Assembly (NCBI RefSeq): GCF_035989305.1
Contig: NZ_CP108514.1
Location: 6,180,501 to 6,244,500, forward strand
DNA length: 64,000 bases
Source: Streptomyces sp. NBC_01233
Lineage (GTDB): Bacteria; Actinomycetota; Actinomycetes; Streptomycetales; Streptomycetaceae
Reading direction: 5' to 3'
The stretch's first letter is position 1. The number at the start of each line of letters is the position of its first letter. Of this stretch, positions 25,703 to 34,032 are shown one piece after another. The translations under genes were made by a program, and so were the position numbers. Under the pieces are notes generated by a model, which saw only the letters and a program-made list of their open reading frames with translations, had not been told where the DNA came from and did no database searches.

Positions 25703-26539
25703 TCAGCGGCCTCGTGCCGGTGTCGACGTGGCGGGCGCTGGGGGTACGGCAGGGGTGGCGGACGCCGGGGTGGTGGGGGGAGCCGCGAGGAGGGCGGCGA
25801 CGGTGCTCGCTCCGCTGGCGGTGAGGCGGATGCGGTCCTGGGCCGGGCCGTTGTCGTAAGCCGGTGGCGCGGTGGCGGGCTCGCGTGTGATCAGGCCCTT
25901 GCTTTCCAGGGAGCGCAGGGTGCTGATCCGGACGCGGCCGTCGCGGCTGTGGACGTACTGCCGCCCCAGGCTCTGGGCCATCACGACGTGGCCGCGGGCG
26001 GCTGCGTGGAGAGCAGAGAGTTCGGCGGCGGCCAGGCCGTCGGATGCCCCTGCCGCGGCAGGCCGGCGCCGTTGCGTTTCCCGGGCGATCCCAGTGGCGG
26101 ACTCGACGGCTGCCTCCGGAGCGAGTGCGGTCAGCTCCTGCGCCAGCTGAACCTGGCGGTCGACGCCGTCGGGCGGGCCGGTGCGTTCGGGGTTCGTTAG
26201 GGATGCGGCGGTGACCACGGCCTGCGCCTCGGCCAGGTGGCGGGCCGCTTCGCTGCTGAGGTAGGCGATCTGCTTGATCCGTACCGTGGCGTCGATCAGG
26301 TCGGCGCTCGCGTACAGCTGCTGGTCCTGGACGGCTTTGACTGCCGCGAGGGACTCGTGTGCCAGCTGCGCCGCGGAGTTGGCGTGCGCACCAAGCTCTG
26401 GACCAGAGGCGTGGGTGGGCCGGAAGAGGGCGAGGGCGTCGTTGTGCCGGGTGTAGTTGCCAGACAAGGAGAGGAGGAGTTCGACGGGTGTGCGGGGCTC
26501 GGGCATATCGAACAACTGGCCGTCGGTGGGCTCGGTCAT
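25703..26539 (-). CDS. Hypothetical protein with C-terminal winged-helix-like domain
   Basis: Protein of 278 residues. The middle is helical (LIDATVRIKQIAYLSSEAAR). The C-terminal part (about 185-260) resembles a winged helix: AAELSALHAAARGHVVMA, GRVRISTLRSLESKGLI, IRLTASGASTVAALLA. Comparable ends occur in the products at 27,272 and 59,360. The ATG at 26539 is chosen because the upstream extension is low complexity, although no clear Shine-Dalgarno site precedes it. It is probably a DNA-binding accessory protein of the element; no target is known. Confidence 0.5.
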   Translation of the reverse strand: MTEPTDGQLFDMPEPRTPVELLLSLSGNYTRHNDALALFRPTHASGPELGAHANSAAQLAHESLAAVKAVQDQQLYASADLIDATVRIKQIAYLSSEAARHLAEAQAVVTAASLTNPERTGPPDGVDRQVQLAQELTALAPEAAVESATGIARETQRRRPAAAGASDGLAAAELSALHAAARGHVVMAQSLGRQYVHSRDGRVRISTLRSLESKGLITREPATAPPAYDNGPAQDRIRLTASGASTVAALLAAPPTTPASATPAVPPAPATSTPARGR

Positions 26540-26687
26540 AGTCAGGGAGGGCCTTCGGGTGGGGCCGGGTGCCGAAACGCTCGGGACGCGGCGGGGCGGG
26601 AAGCCGGGAAATCCGGGAGGGGCGGGGGAGACGGGCCTCAGCAATGCGCGGGAAGTGCCACGTTCAGTGCTGCCGCCCAGGTCGGCT

Positions 26688-27227
26688 TCAGAGCCGGGAT
26701 CGTGCAGCTGATGCGGCAGGCGCAGGGAGGCTGGGTGCCGGCACGGCGGGCGTGCCGGGCTGCGTGAAGGCAGGCGCTAGCTGTTGGAGTTCGCTGGCCA
26801 GGTGCTGGGCGAGTGCCTGGCTGGTGACGAGACGGGCGTGCACCGTCTCTGGCAGTCGGTTCCAGCGGGCCTGGAGTCGGGCCCGTTCGATGAGCGCGGC
26901 GGCGGCCTCCAACTGGGCAGAGACCAGGCCGAGCACTGCCTCCTGGTCGTCGTCGTGACCGGTGGCCTGGAGCAGCTCGTCCAGTGCACCCGGCAGCGGC
27001 GGGCGTTCGAGCGGAAGGCCGTACAGCTGGGCGTGCAGTGTGTTGGCGAGGCCGAGCACGGGTCCGCCGGAGGAACGGAAGTCGTAGCGGGAGGCGGCGC
27101 TGCGCAGCAGGCCGAAGCTGACGGTCACGACGTGTGGCGGAGGCGGCGGGTTGGTGGAGATGCGGGTGGCGAGGGCGCGTGCGATGTCGGCGGGGGTGGG
27201 TGCGCCGAAGTGGTTGGTGGGGGGCGT
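26688..27227 (-). CDS. Hypothetical helical protein, apparent ACG start
   Basis: About 179 residues, helical in its second half (QEAVLGLVSAQLEAAAALIE, TSQALAQHLASELQQL), with an Ala/Pro-rich tail. I recognise no family. The coding frame has no ATG, GTG or TTG near its natural beginning. CCAGGAGATCTC-ACG at 27227 stands exactly where the next upstream gene has CCAGGAGACCCC-TTG, with the same spacing. I therefore place the start at ACG. A GTG near 27,130 would remove about 30 residues (PTPADIARALATRIS). Confidence 0.5.
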   Translation of the reverse strand, partial: TPPTNHFGAPTPADIARALATRISTNPPPPPHVVTVSFGLLRSAASRYDFRSSGGPVLGLANTLHAQLYGLPLERPPLPGALDELLQATGHDDDQEAVLGLVSAQLEAAAALIERARLQARWNRLPETVHARLVTSQALAQHLASELQQLAPAFTQPGTPAVPAPSLPAPAASAARSRL

Positions 27228-27271
27228 GAGATCTCCTGGGTGGGTACGGGGCGGTGGTGTGGTCCGGCCGC

Positions 27272-28081
27272 TCAGCGGCGGGCAACCGCCGGGCCTGCCG
27301 AGTTCGTTCTTGCCGGAGCAGGGGTCGTGGCGGTGACGGAGCGGACCCGACGGGTGCTGGCTGCGAGCAGGGCCTGGACGCCGGTGGTGGTGAGCCGCAG
27401 ACCGAATCGGTCCTGGTGTTCCGGGAGCGGTGTGACGGTGATGAGCTGTTTGGTGACGAGGGCGTCGACTGTGGTCGGCAGGACGTGCGCGGACAGGGGG
27501 GATACGACCTCCCGGATGCCGTAGCGCTCGCGGAATACGCCGTCGCCCCGCGCCAGGGAAGCGAGCCCTTTGCGTTGGGCGTCGCTGATCGTGACGGTCT
27601 TGCCTCCCGGGCTCAGGCCCTCCCGCGCGGCACGTATCTGGGCGTAGAGGAGGCCGTCGTGCCGCAGCAGGGCGGCGCGGATCTGCTCGACGGCCGAGGG
27701 CGCTCGGGACAGCGGGGCGCGGGTCTGTTCCAGGAGGCCGCCGGCAGAGGCGGTGTCGTCGTGAGCGAGAGCCGAGATGGTGTCCGCCGCCCGTGCGGCG
27801 GCGGTCGTGGTGGCCTCGGTCAGCTGGCACAGGAGGGCGACGGCCTCCCGGCCGTCGAGGGTGGTCGGCGCGTCGCTCAGCGCCGCCTTGGAGAGCAGCT
27901 GGCCGCAGAGCAGCGAAGTCCGGTGCAGGGTGCCGCTGATCCGCACCATCTCCTCCAGCTGCCCAGGGCCCGCGCTGCGCTGCTTCTTGAGGCCGTCGAA
28001 CCCGTACGCGGCATCGAGCAGCAGGTTGGTGAGGAGCAGCAATTCCTCGTTACTCGGGCCGAGGGCGAAGGACTGGGGCAA
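27272..28081 (-). CDS. Hypothetical protein with C-terminal winged-helix-like domain
   Basis: Protein of 269 residues. The helical N-terminal region includes NEELLLLTNLLLDAAYGFDG and LTEATTTAAARAADTI. The C-terminal winged-helix-like part contains SDAQRKGLASLARGDGVF, LPTTVDALVTKQLITVTPL and LRLTTTGVQALLA. It resembles the 25,703 and 59,360 products. The TTG at 28081 is chosen for the AGGAG four bases before it; an in-frame ATG at 28204 is possible but lacks a binding site. Unknown accessory protein, possibly a regulator. Confidence 0.5.
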   Translation of the reverse strand: MPQSFALGPSNEELLLLTNLLLDAAYGFDGLKKQRSAGPGQLEEMVRISGTLHRTSLLCGQLLSKAALSDAPTTLDGREAVALLCQLTEATTTAAARAADTISALAHDDTASAGGLLEQTRAPLSRAPSAVEQIRAALLRHDGLLYAQIRAAREGLSPGGKTVTISDAQRKGLASLARGDGVFRERYGIREVVSPLSAHVLPTTVDALVTKQLITVTPLPEHQDRFGLRLTTTGVQALLAASTRRVRSVTATTPAPARTNSAGPAVARR

Positions 28082-28284
28082 GGGGTCTCCTGGGAAAGGG
28101 GAAGGCGGATGCCTTATGGCACAGGTACGGGCAATGGGGCGGCCCACCGTGGCGATCGGCCGCAGCAGCCCGGTCTTGTCGGCGGCGCTGACGACAAAGG
28201 CCATCCAGGCCGACGACGGGCGGCGGCGTCAGGCGTGGGTGAAGGCATCTGTGTGGCGGAACCGCACGGGTGTGAGGTGCGGGA

Positions 28285-30075
28285 TTACGCGGCCTTCTTG
28301 AAGTCGGCCTGCGTAGGGGCGGCTTTGGCGACGGCCCGCGCTGTGATCGCCTCCGAGGCTGCCTTGGACGCGGCGGCCAGGTCGCCCGCGCCCGGTTCGA
28401 GGTACCAGGGGCGCAGGTCGAGCGCGGCCGGGCGGAGCCCGGTGGCGAAGAGCAGGGCGGTGCCCTTGGGCAGCGCGCGGATCCGGTCCGCGGGCAGGAT
28501 CCGCTCCTGCCGCATGCTGATCGAGGTGGACTTGCCCGAGTCGGAGATAGAGGTGGACTTCGTCTCGACGTCGTGGTCGCCGATCAGCCGGCTGAGCTTG
28601 TCCGCGAAATCGGGATCATCGATGCCGGCACCGATGACCTTGATCGTTGCCGCCGACCACATGGCGTCCATGCCTGCGTCCGACCACACTTTCTGACCCT
28701 GCCGGTAGCTCTGCAGGATCGTGATCGGGATGATCCCGCGGGAACCCAGGTGCGAGTACAGATCCGGCAAGTCGGAGATTTTGCACACGTTTGCGGCCTC
28801 GTCGAGGATCGCGAGCATGGGCGGGTCGAGGCGTCCGCCGCTGCGTTCGGCTCGGGAAGTCGCCGCCCGCATCACCGAGTCCGCGCACGCCGCGATCAGC
28901 GCGGAGGCTCCGCCGCCACCGTCCTTGGAGAGCAGGAACAGCGTGTCGGTGGAGGCCACGAAATCGGCCGGGTGGAACTCCGGGACGTCCTTCTGCGGGG
29001 TCACCCAGGTGGCGATGTCGGCGCTGAGTAGGGCGGACGCGTACTGTCTCGCGGTCTCATACACACCGTCTCTGGTTTCCGGGGGTCCCTCGACCGTTCC
29101 CTTCAACTGGGCTGCGACGGCGGTGAAACCGTGGTCGCGCAGGATGTCGAGGGGGCGCCGGTCGGCGGGGAAGGCCAGCCACTGCATCACGTCCGTGATC
29201 GGGCGGTTGTCGAGGGCTGCGGCCAGGAATAGCTGAGACAAGACGTTGGATCCGGCCTTGGACCAGAAGTCGCCTTGCTGGCTTGCGTCCACGGACGCGG
29301 CGAGGAAGTGTCCCGCCAACCGCCCCGCGCCCTCCAGAGACTTCGCGTCCGCCAACGGGTTCCACCACATGGTGCGCGGTGCGTGGGCGATCTGCTGGGG
29401 GTCCATCGACCACACCCGCCCTACCTTGCTGCGGGCGTCGAAGCAGGTCGTATAGGCGTCACCGGCCGCTTTGTTGCTGGTGAGGAGTACGGCGCCGGGC
29501 GCGGCCAGGATGGAGGGAATCGCCAGCGAGGTGGTCTTGCCGGAGCGGGGGGCCATGATCGCGACCGCTACGTCCTCCCACCCCATCCGGACTTCGGTCT
29601 TGCTGCCCTGGAGGTTGCCGAGGAGGATCCCGGTGTCGGACGGGGCGATGCGTTGGGCGTCCTTCAGGCTCGGGCGCAGGCTGCGGGCTTTGTCGGTGAT
29701 GGCGGCGGCCAGGACCGGTGCGATGTCCTTGGCCTTAGCGGTGCCCTCGATGCGGCGCTTCCTGTTGCCGCCGAGCGTGCCCTTGTGGCGGCTCCACCAC
29801 AGGCCGCTGGCGGCGGCCAGGGCGAGCAGGGCCAGGACGGGCAGGATCCGCGCACCGATCAGCAGGGACGTTTCTCCCAGGCCGGGCCAGAGCTGGTCGG
29901 GGCGTATGAGGGCGTCGGCGGGCCGGTAGGCGGCCCTGGTGTTGCCGGTGGCCAGGGCAGTGAGGTTTCCGCCGAGCCAGGCGAGGTGGGCGAGGGGGAT
30001 GGCGACGGCGAAGGCCCCGAGGAGGACCTTGAAGGCTATGTCGTAGCCGTCGGAGGAGGAGCTGGGCTGGGACAA
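28285..30075 (-). CDS. VirD4/TraG-like type IV coupling protein
   Basis: Membrane ATPase that links the DNA-protein substrate to the conjugation channel; 596 residues. Two transmembrane segments lie at about 11-34 and 72-94. They are followed by Walker A MAPRSGKTTSLAIPS (about 174-188), Walker B MLAILDEAANV (about 420-430) and ITILQSYRQGQKVW. The C-terminal ends with LLFATGLRPAALDLRPWYL, typical of the family. I chose the TTG at 30075, as the longer frame overlaps the upstream DUF317 gene. This is the TraG/TraD type of transfer system, not the FtsK-like TraB system of small Streptomyces plasmids. Confidence 0.9.
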   Translation of the reverse strand: MSQPSSSSDGYDIAFKVLLGAFAVAIPLAHLAWLGGNLTALATGNTRAAYRPADALIRPDQLWPGLGETSLLIGARILPVLALLALAAASGLWWSRHKGTLGGNRKRRIEGTAKAKDIAPVLAAAITDKARSLRPSLKDAQRIAPSDTGILLGNLQGSKTEVRMGWEDVAVAIMAPRSGKTTSLAIPSILAAPGAVLLTSNKAAGDAYTTCFDARSKVGRVWSMDPQQIAHAPRTMWWNPLADAKSLEGAGRLAGHFLAASVDASQQGDFWSKAGSNVLSQLFLAAALDNRPITDVMQWLAFPADRRPLDILRDHGFTAVAAQLKGTVEGPPETRDGVYETARQYASALLSADIATWVTPQKDVPEFHPADFVASTDTLFLLSKDGGGGASALIAACADSVMRAATSRAERSGGRLDPPMLAILDEAANVCKISDLPDLYSHLGSRGIIPITILQSYRQGQKVWSDAGMDAMWSAATIKVIGAGIDDPDFADKLSRLIGDHDVETKSTSISDSGKSTSISMRQERILPADRIRALPKGTALLFATGLRPAALDLRPWYLEPGAGDLAAASKAASEAITARAVAKAAPTQADFKKAA

Positions 30076-30116
30076 GGGCGCGCGATTCCATGGAGGGGTC
30101 GGGGGGACGAAGGGGG

Positions 30117-30893
30117 TCAGCGGGTGCGGCGCGGCAGAGATCGGCCGGGTGGCTGTGGCAGCAGCGGTGTGCCGGTGCGGTGGGCGGCGAGGCGGTCGAC
30201 CCTGTCCCACAGGGCGTACTCGGCCTGATGGGCGGGAACGCGTTCGCGGGCGATGCGGACGCTGTACCGCAGGAAGGCGGCCATCTCCTTCTCGTCACGC
30301 AGCAGGGGCTCGGCGGAGACCATGCCTGCGAGGACCGCGGCGGCCAGGTGGGGCGGGGTGTGGTCGGAGAAGTACGCCCGCCAGGCCGTACGGGCAGTGG
30401 GCTCGGAGGTCCAGGGGCCGTCGTGGGCGGTGACCTCTATGTGCAGCGCGCCGAGAGGGTGCCGGGAGACGGTGACGAATCCGTCGGGCGAGGAGATCTG
30501 GTGCTCCAGGACGGAGCGCTTCCAACCGGCCTGCTCCAGGACCTGCATCGGATCGGCCGCGCTGTCGGCCGGGCCGGTGGTGAGGGCGTCGGTGGCGGCA
30601 GCGATGATCTCGGCCGGGGTCCGGGCGCCGAAGCGCATGGTCCACGCCTTCTCGCCAGCGGTGGTCCCGGTGTGGTGCAGGGTCCACCAGTGTTCGTCCG
30701 GGTCCGGTGACAGCAGCAGTTCGGCCTGCCGGTCGCGGCGGGTGAGCCGTACGACCGGGCTGAGGGGGATGTGTGCGGGCTGCCAGCGGAATGCCTTCTG
30801 AAGAGGGGCTGTCACCCAGCGCGGGTCACCGCCGCCGGCCAGATATCGGGGGGTGACCTGGGCGAGTACCGGCGGCTTCTCGGGCTCGTTCAC
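30117..30893 (-). CDS. DUF317 domain protein
   Basis: Protein of 258 residues with two DUF317-like modules. Each begins with a region like VTPRYLAGGGDPRWVTAPL and carries WTMRFGARTPAEIIAAATDAL or WRAYFSDHTPPHLAAAVLAG. The family is a hallmark of Streptomyces plasmids and integrative elements and its function is unknown. The GTG overlaps the stop of the ATP-grasp gene (GTGA, 30890-30893), so expression is coupled. Four DUF317 genes occur in this train. Confidence 0.8.
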   Translation of the reverse strand: MNEPEKPPVLAQVTPRYLAGGGDPRWVTAPLQKAFRWQPAHIPLSPVVRLTRRDRQAELLLSPDPDEHWWTLHHTGTTAGEKAWTMRFGARTPAEIIAAATDALTTGPADSAADPMQVLEQAGWKRSVLEHQISSPDGFVTVSRHPLGALHIEVTAHDGPWTSEPTARTAWRAYFSDHTPPHLAAAVLAGMVSAEPLLRDEKEMAAFLRYSVRIARERVPAHQAEYALWDRVDRLAAHRTGTPLLPQPPGRSLPRRTR

Positions 30894-32131
30894 TCCCGCC
30901 CGCTGTCCGTGACGGTGACGGCTATGTGGTTCGCGGTGACCGTGCGGCGCGCGACGGCGAGTTCGAGGGTGGCGGCGTGGGTGGCGAACAGGCCGATGCG
31001 GGCGGAGTCGAGGTCGCCTGCGGGCGGCAGGAGGACTTCGTCGCCTTCCTCCATCAGCCAGGCCGGGCCGTGCACCCACCCGGCGGCCTCGGTGAACCCG
31101 CCGACGATGGCCCGCTCGGCGAGGGTGCCGGAGGCGGGGGCGTAGAGGACCTTGATGGCGACGGCCTGGTGCCGGGCGGGGGTGAGGTCGGGGGCCCAGC
31201 CGACGGCCAGGTCGGCGGCGATCCGCGGCAGGGACAGTCCCGTTGCCCGCCAGACCGCCCAGCCGATCCAGTCCCCGCCGATCCTCGCGTTGACCTCGAT
31301 TACGCGCGGTCCGGAGGGGGTGAGTCGCAGTTCCACGTGCTGGATGCCGTTCATGGTGCCGGTGGCCTTCACCGCCGCCGAGGCGATGGGCGCGACGGTC
31401 TCCAGCAGCGGGTCGCCGGCGGTGAGGGTGTGGCCGATTTCCTCGAACAGCGGCTCGGCCCCGAGTTCCTTGCGGGTCACCGCGACTGCGGTGGTCACGC
31501 CCTGGTACGTCACGCACTCGACGCTGACTTCCTCGCCGGACAGGTACTCCTCGACCAGGACGACGGTGTTGTCTCCGCCGTGGAGCTGGACCCCGCGGGT
31601 GGCGAATGCGTAGGCGTCGGCCAGGTCCTCCTGCGTCTCGGCCTTGATGACGCCGATGCTGCCGCCGACCGAGGCGGGCTTGACGACGACCGGATAGCCG
31701 ATGGCAGATGCTGCCGAGAGGGCCTCGTCCAGGGAGTTCGCCGCGGTGGACCGGGCCGACGGAACACCGTGGGCAGCGAACGCGGCGCGGCTGGCAGCCT
31801 TGTCCCGGCAGGTGCGGACCGACTCCACGCTGGTAGTGGCGAGACCGAGGTGCTCGGCCAGCCGGGCCACCGCAGTCAGGTGTCCTTCGGCCCAGGTCAC
31901 CACGCCCGCGATCGGGCGGCGCTCGGCGAGCGCCTCACCAGCAGCGAAGAGGCCGGCCTCATCCTCGATGTCGCTGACGATCTCGTGGTCGACCACGTGG
32001 GGTCCTTCCCAAGTGATCGGACCGGTCGTGATGACGGCGACGTCGTAGGCATCGGCAACCTGGCGCAGGCAGTAGCCGCGATAGATGTCGTCACCCGGGG
32101 CGACGACGAGGACGAACGGACGCAGGGACAA
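30890..32131 (-). CDS. ATP-grasp domain protein
   Basis: ATP-dependent ligase-like enzyme of 413 residues. The ATP-grasp core shows YPVVVKPASVGGSIGVIKA (about 150-168), VLVEEYLSGEEVSVECV and RVIEVNARIGGDWIG near residue 300 (Mg-binding E and N). The N-terminal part (FVLVVAPGDDIYRGYCL) is a Rossmann-like preATP-grasp. Such enzymes join a carboxylate to an amine via an acyl-phosphate; the substrates here are unknown. The TTG at 32131 has TTGGAG five bases upstream. Its position inside a conjugation operon suggests a small-molecule or peptide product made by the element, but that is inference. Confidence 0.8.
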   Translation of the reverse strand: MSLRPFVLVVAPGDDIYRGYCLRQVADAYDVAVITTGPITWEGPHVVDHEIVSDIEDEAGLFAAGEALAERRPIAGVVTWAEGHLTAVARLAEHLGLATTSVESVRTCRDKAASRAAFAAHGVPSARSTAANSLDEALSAASAIGYPVVVKPASVGGSIGVIKAETQEDLADAYAFATRGVQLHGGDNTVVLVEEYLSGEEVSVECVTYQGVTTAVAVTRKELGAEPLFEEIGHTLTAGDPLLETVAPIASAAVKATGTMNGIQHVELRLTPSGPRVIEVNARIGGDWIGWAVWRATGLSLPRIAADLAVGWAPDLTPARHQAVAIKVLYAPASGTLAERAIVGGFTEAAGWVHGPAWLMEEGDEVLLPPAGDLDSARIGLFATHAATLELAVARRTVTANHIAVTVTDSGRE

Positions 32132-32165
32132 GCGGACTCCAAGGCAGAAGGGAAGAGAGGTTGGT

Positions 32166-32762
32166 TCAGCGGCGGGTCGTGCGACCGGCGGTGGCCGGCG
32201 GAGCAGGTGGCGGCGGGGTGGTGGTTTCGATCCGAGGGCCTGCGGCGGTGCGTACGGCGGAGGTGTGGATCTCCAGGACGGCACGGCCGTGGACGAACCA
32301 GCCGTACAGGGCGTTCCACGCCTCCGCGTTACGGGCGTCGACTGCAGCCTGGCGGGCCTCCGCGCTTGCATGAGGATGGGCAGCGAGGAGGGTTCGGCAC
32401 TCCGTCCTGATGGCCGTTATCTGGTCGAGCGCGTCGCGCAGTTGGGTCAGTTGCCAGGCCCAACGGTTCTGGACGGAAGAGGCGGGGACCCGTTCGAGGT
32501 CGGCCTCGGCGGCGTCGAGCAGGACGCCGGCCTCCTCGCTGACCGGTTCGAACGCCTTCCACACCACTTGGTCCCGGTCGGCCTTGCGGTCGTCGTAGCT
32601 CTCCGGGTCGTACGGCCAGCCATCGAGATCGGTGTGCTCGTCGGAGTACAGGTCCCAGGCGTCGACCGCCGCATCCGCCGTGCGCAGGAAGGTCGCAAGA
32701 CGGCTGACCATCTCCTGAAGGCCGGGGACGGCAGTGCTGCCGAAGGGGGCGGATTGGGGCAC
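32166..32762 (-). CDS. Hypothetical helical protein
   Basis: Protein of 198 residues, rich in helix-forming segments (MVSRLATFLRTADAAVDAW, AWQLTQLRDALDQITAIR, AARNAEAWNALYGW-like region) with a Pro/Thr-rich tail. I recognise no family. The GTG at 32762 is used because the longer frame runs through the neighbouring DUF317 gene. It lies between the ATP-grasp and DUF317 genes in the same train. Confidence 0.5.
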   Translation of the reverse strand: MPQSAPFGSTAVPGLQEMVSRLATFLRTADAAVDAWDLYSDEHTDLDGWPYDPESYDDRKADRDQVVWKAFEPVSEEAGVLLDAAEADLERVPASSVQNRWAWQLTQLRDALDQITAIRTECRTLLAAHPHASAEARQAAVDARNAEAWNALYGWFVHGRAVLEIHTSAVRTAAGPRIETTTPPPPAPPATAGRTTRR

Positions 32763-32779
32763 GGGCGGGCCTTCGGGTT

Positions 32780-33607
32780 TCAGGGGCGGGATGTACGGGA
32801 GTGCGCCGGACTTGCCGGAGCGGCGGCCGGGGCCGGTAGGCGGGTGGTGAGGTGGGTGCGGCGCTGGGAGCGGGCCTGTGCCCGGGCGGCGTCGATGCGG
32901 GTGAAGTGGGCTTCGACTGCCTGCTGGGGAGTGAGCGGGCTGGGGTTCTGCCGGGCGCTGTAGTGATCGAGGTCGTACATGCCGCGCAGGACGGGGGCGG
33001 CCGAGACGAGCTGTTCGGCCAGGCCGGCCATGAGGTGCTCCGGAACCGGGCCGCTGATCCACATCTTCCAGATCGGCGCACCGATGTGGTCGGGCTGGAC
33101 GATGCGCCAAGCCAGGTGGTCGGAGGAGTCGTTGAAGATCGGACGCAGTTCGGCGCGGATCGGCAGCTCCGGTGCAGGCGAGCGGGCCTGGCCGGTGCCG
33201 TCCGGCCGGCGCTCCACGGCCCAGCCGGCCTTCTGCATGTGCTCCCACGGACTGCTGTCGCCCCGGCGCGGCCCGTGGAGAAGGCCGTCGGTGAATCCGG
33301 CGATGATCTCGGACGGCACCATCCGGTCGAAGGAGGCGTTCCACGTCCAGTCGACGGACTGGATCCGCCACGGCGAGCCGGAGGCGAAAGGATCGACCAC
33401 CAGCTGGTGCCGGGCCTCGTCGGGGCCAGCCAGGGCGATCCGGAGGTCGCCGGGGGCGGAGGTGAGGGTCCAGCCGGCGGCGAGCAGGGCGTGGGTGACG
33501 TGGCGTGGGTCGCCGGGCCCGGCGAGGGGGCGGGGCGTGGTCTCGAAGGGGATCTTCGTGGCGTGGTCCTCGGCGTACGAGGCCCGCTGGGCGGGGCTTA
33601 CCGCCAC
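32780..33607 (-). CDS. DUF317 domain protein
   Basis: Protein of 275 residues with two DUF317 modules: PLAGPGDPRHVTHALLAAGW, then VPSEIIAGFTDGLLHGP, and later AWRIVQPDHIGAPIWKMWIS, PVPEHLMAGLAEQLVSA. The C-terminus is a helical Ala/Arg-rich tail. The GTG at 33607 overlaps the end of the 33,598 gene by ten bases, so the two are coupled. Function unknown. Confidence 0.8.
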   Translation of the reverse strand: MAVSPAQRASYAEDHATKIPFETTPRPLAGPGDPRHVTHALLAAGWTLTSAPGDLRIALAGPDEARHQLVVDPFASGSPWRIQSVDWTWNASFDRMVPSEIIAGFTDGLLHGPRRGDSSPWEHMQKAGWAVERRPDGTGQARSPAPELPIRAELRPIFNDSSDHLAWRIVQPDHIGAPIWKMWISGPVPEHLMAGLAEQLVSAAPVLRGMYDLDHYSARQNPSPLTPQQAVEAHFTRIDAARAQARSQRRTHLTTRLPAPAAAPASPAHSRTSRP

Positions 33608-33963
33608 GGGACCGCCTGGGCGGGTGCCCTGCGGACGGAGGCAGTCCGCAGGGGTTCCAGGGTGAGGTCGAGCAGCCGCAGGTCCTGCAGGACGGATGCG
33701 GCCTCGATGTACTCGCCCAGGGTCGCCTCGACGGTTTCGGTGCGGGGAACGGTGGTCTCCTGGGCGAGGTAGCGGGCGATGCCGCGCAGGGCTTCGCCGA
33801 GGCGGGCTGCGGTACCTGTATCGGCGTCGACGAGCGCGGCGATCAAGGGAAGGGCATCGGCCAGGCTGGGACCGGTCCGCAGGTGGGCGGCGAGGCGGTG
33901 CAGGGTCTGGGCGGACGCGCGGACCTCTTCCGCGGTCAGCTGGGTGGTGGGTTCGTCGGTCAT
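33598..33963 (-). CDS. Small hypothetical protein
   Basis: Protein of 121 residues, helical, reading LTAEEVRASAQTLHRLAAHL and GEALRGIARYLAQE. Size and pattern resemble the 36,396 product (LDADSGVLGRLSAL against VDADTGTAARLGEAL), and each gene sits beside a DUF317 gene. That suggests a repeated two-gene cassette. The ATG at 33963 has GGAG upstream. The IS110 element begins just upstream and may affect its expression. Confidence 0.5.
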   Translation of the reverse strand: MTDEPTTQLTAEEVRASAQTLHRLAAHLRTGPSLADALPLIAALVDADTGTAARLGEALRGIARYLAQETTVPRTETVEATLGEYIEAASVLQDLRLLDLTLEPLRTASVRRAPAQAVPWR

Positions 33964-34002
33964 CGAAAGCTCCGGGGAGGGGAAAGGCGGTTCAGGAGCG
34001 CG

Positions 34003-34019
34003 GGGGTGTCAGACACCCC
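34003..34019. repeat. Short palindrome at the IS110 left flank
   Basis: GGGGTGTC and GACACCCC flank a single A, just outside the end of the IS110-family transposase gene. Such palindromes are frequent target sites for IS110-group elements, or part of their ends. Confidence 0.35.
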
Positions 34020-34032
34020 ATGTCGTTAAGGG

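Noticed and set aside
26638..27285. Alternative minus-strand frame over the 26,688 gene
   Set aside because: Its product is Arg/Pro/His-rich without structure; the neighbouring frame gives a normal helical protein ending in a natural stop.
28285..30075. FtsK/TraB-type DNA translocase of small Streptomyces plasmids
   Set aside because: The motifs and the two N-terminal membrane helices fit VirD4/TraG coupling proteins, and VirB4-, VirB6- and SCO6880-type genes accompany it.
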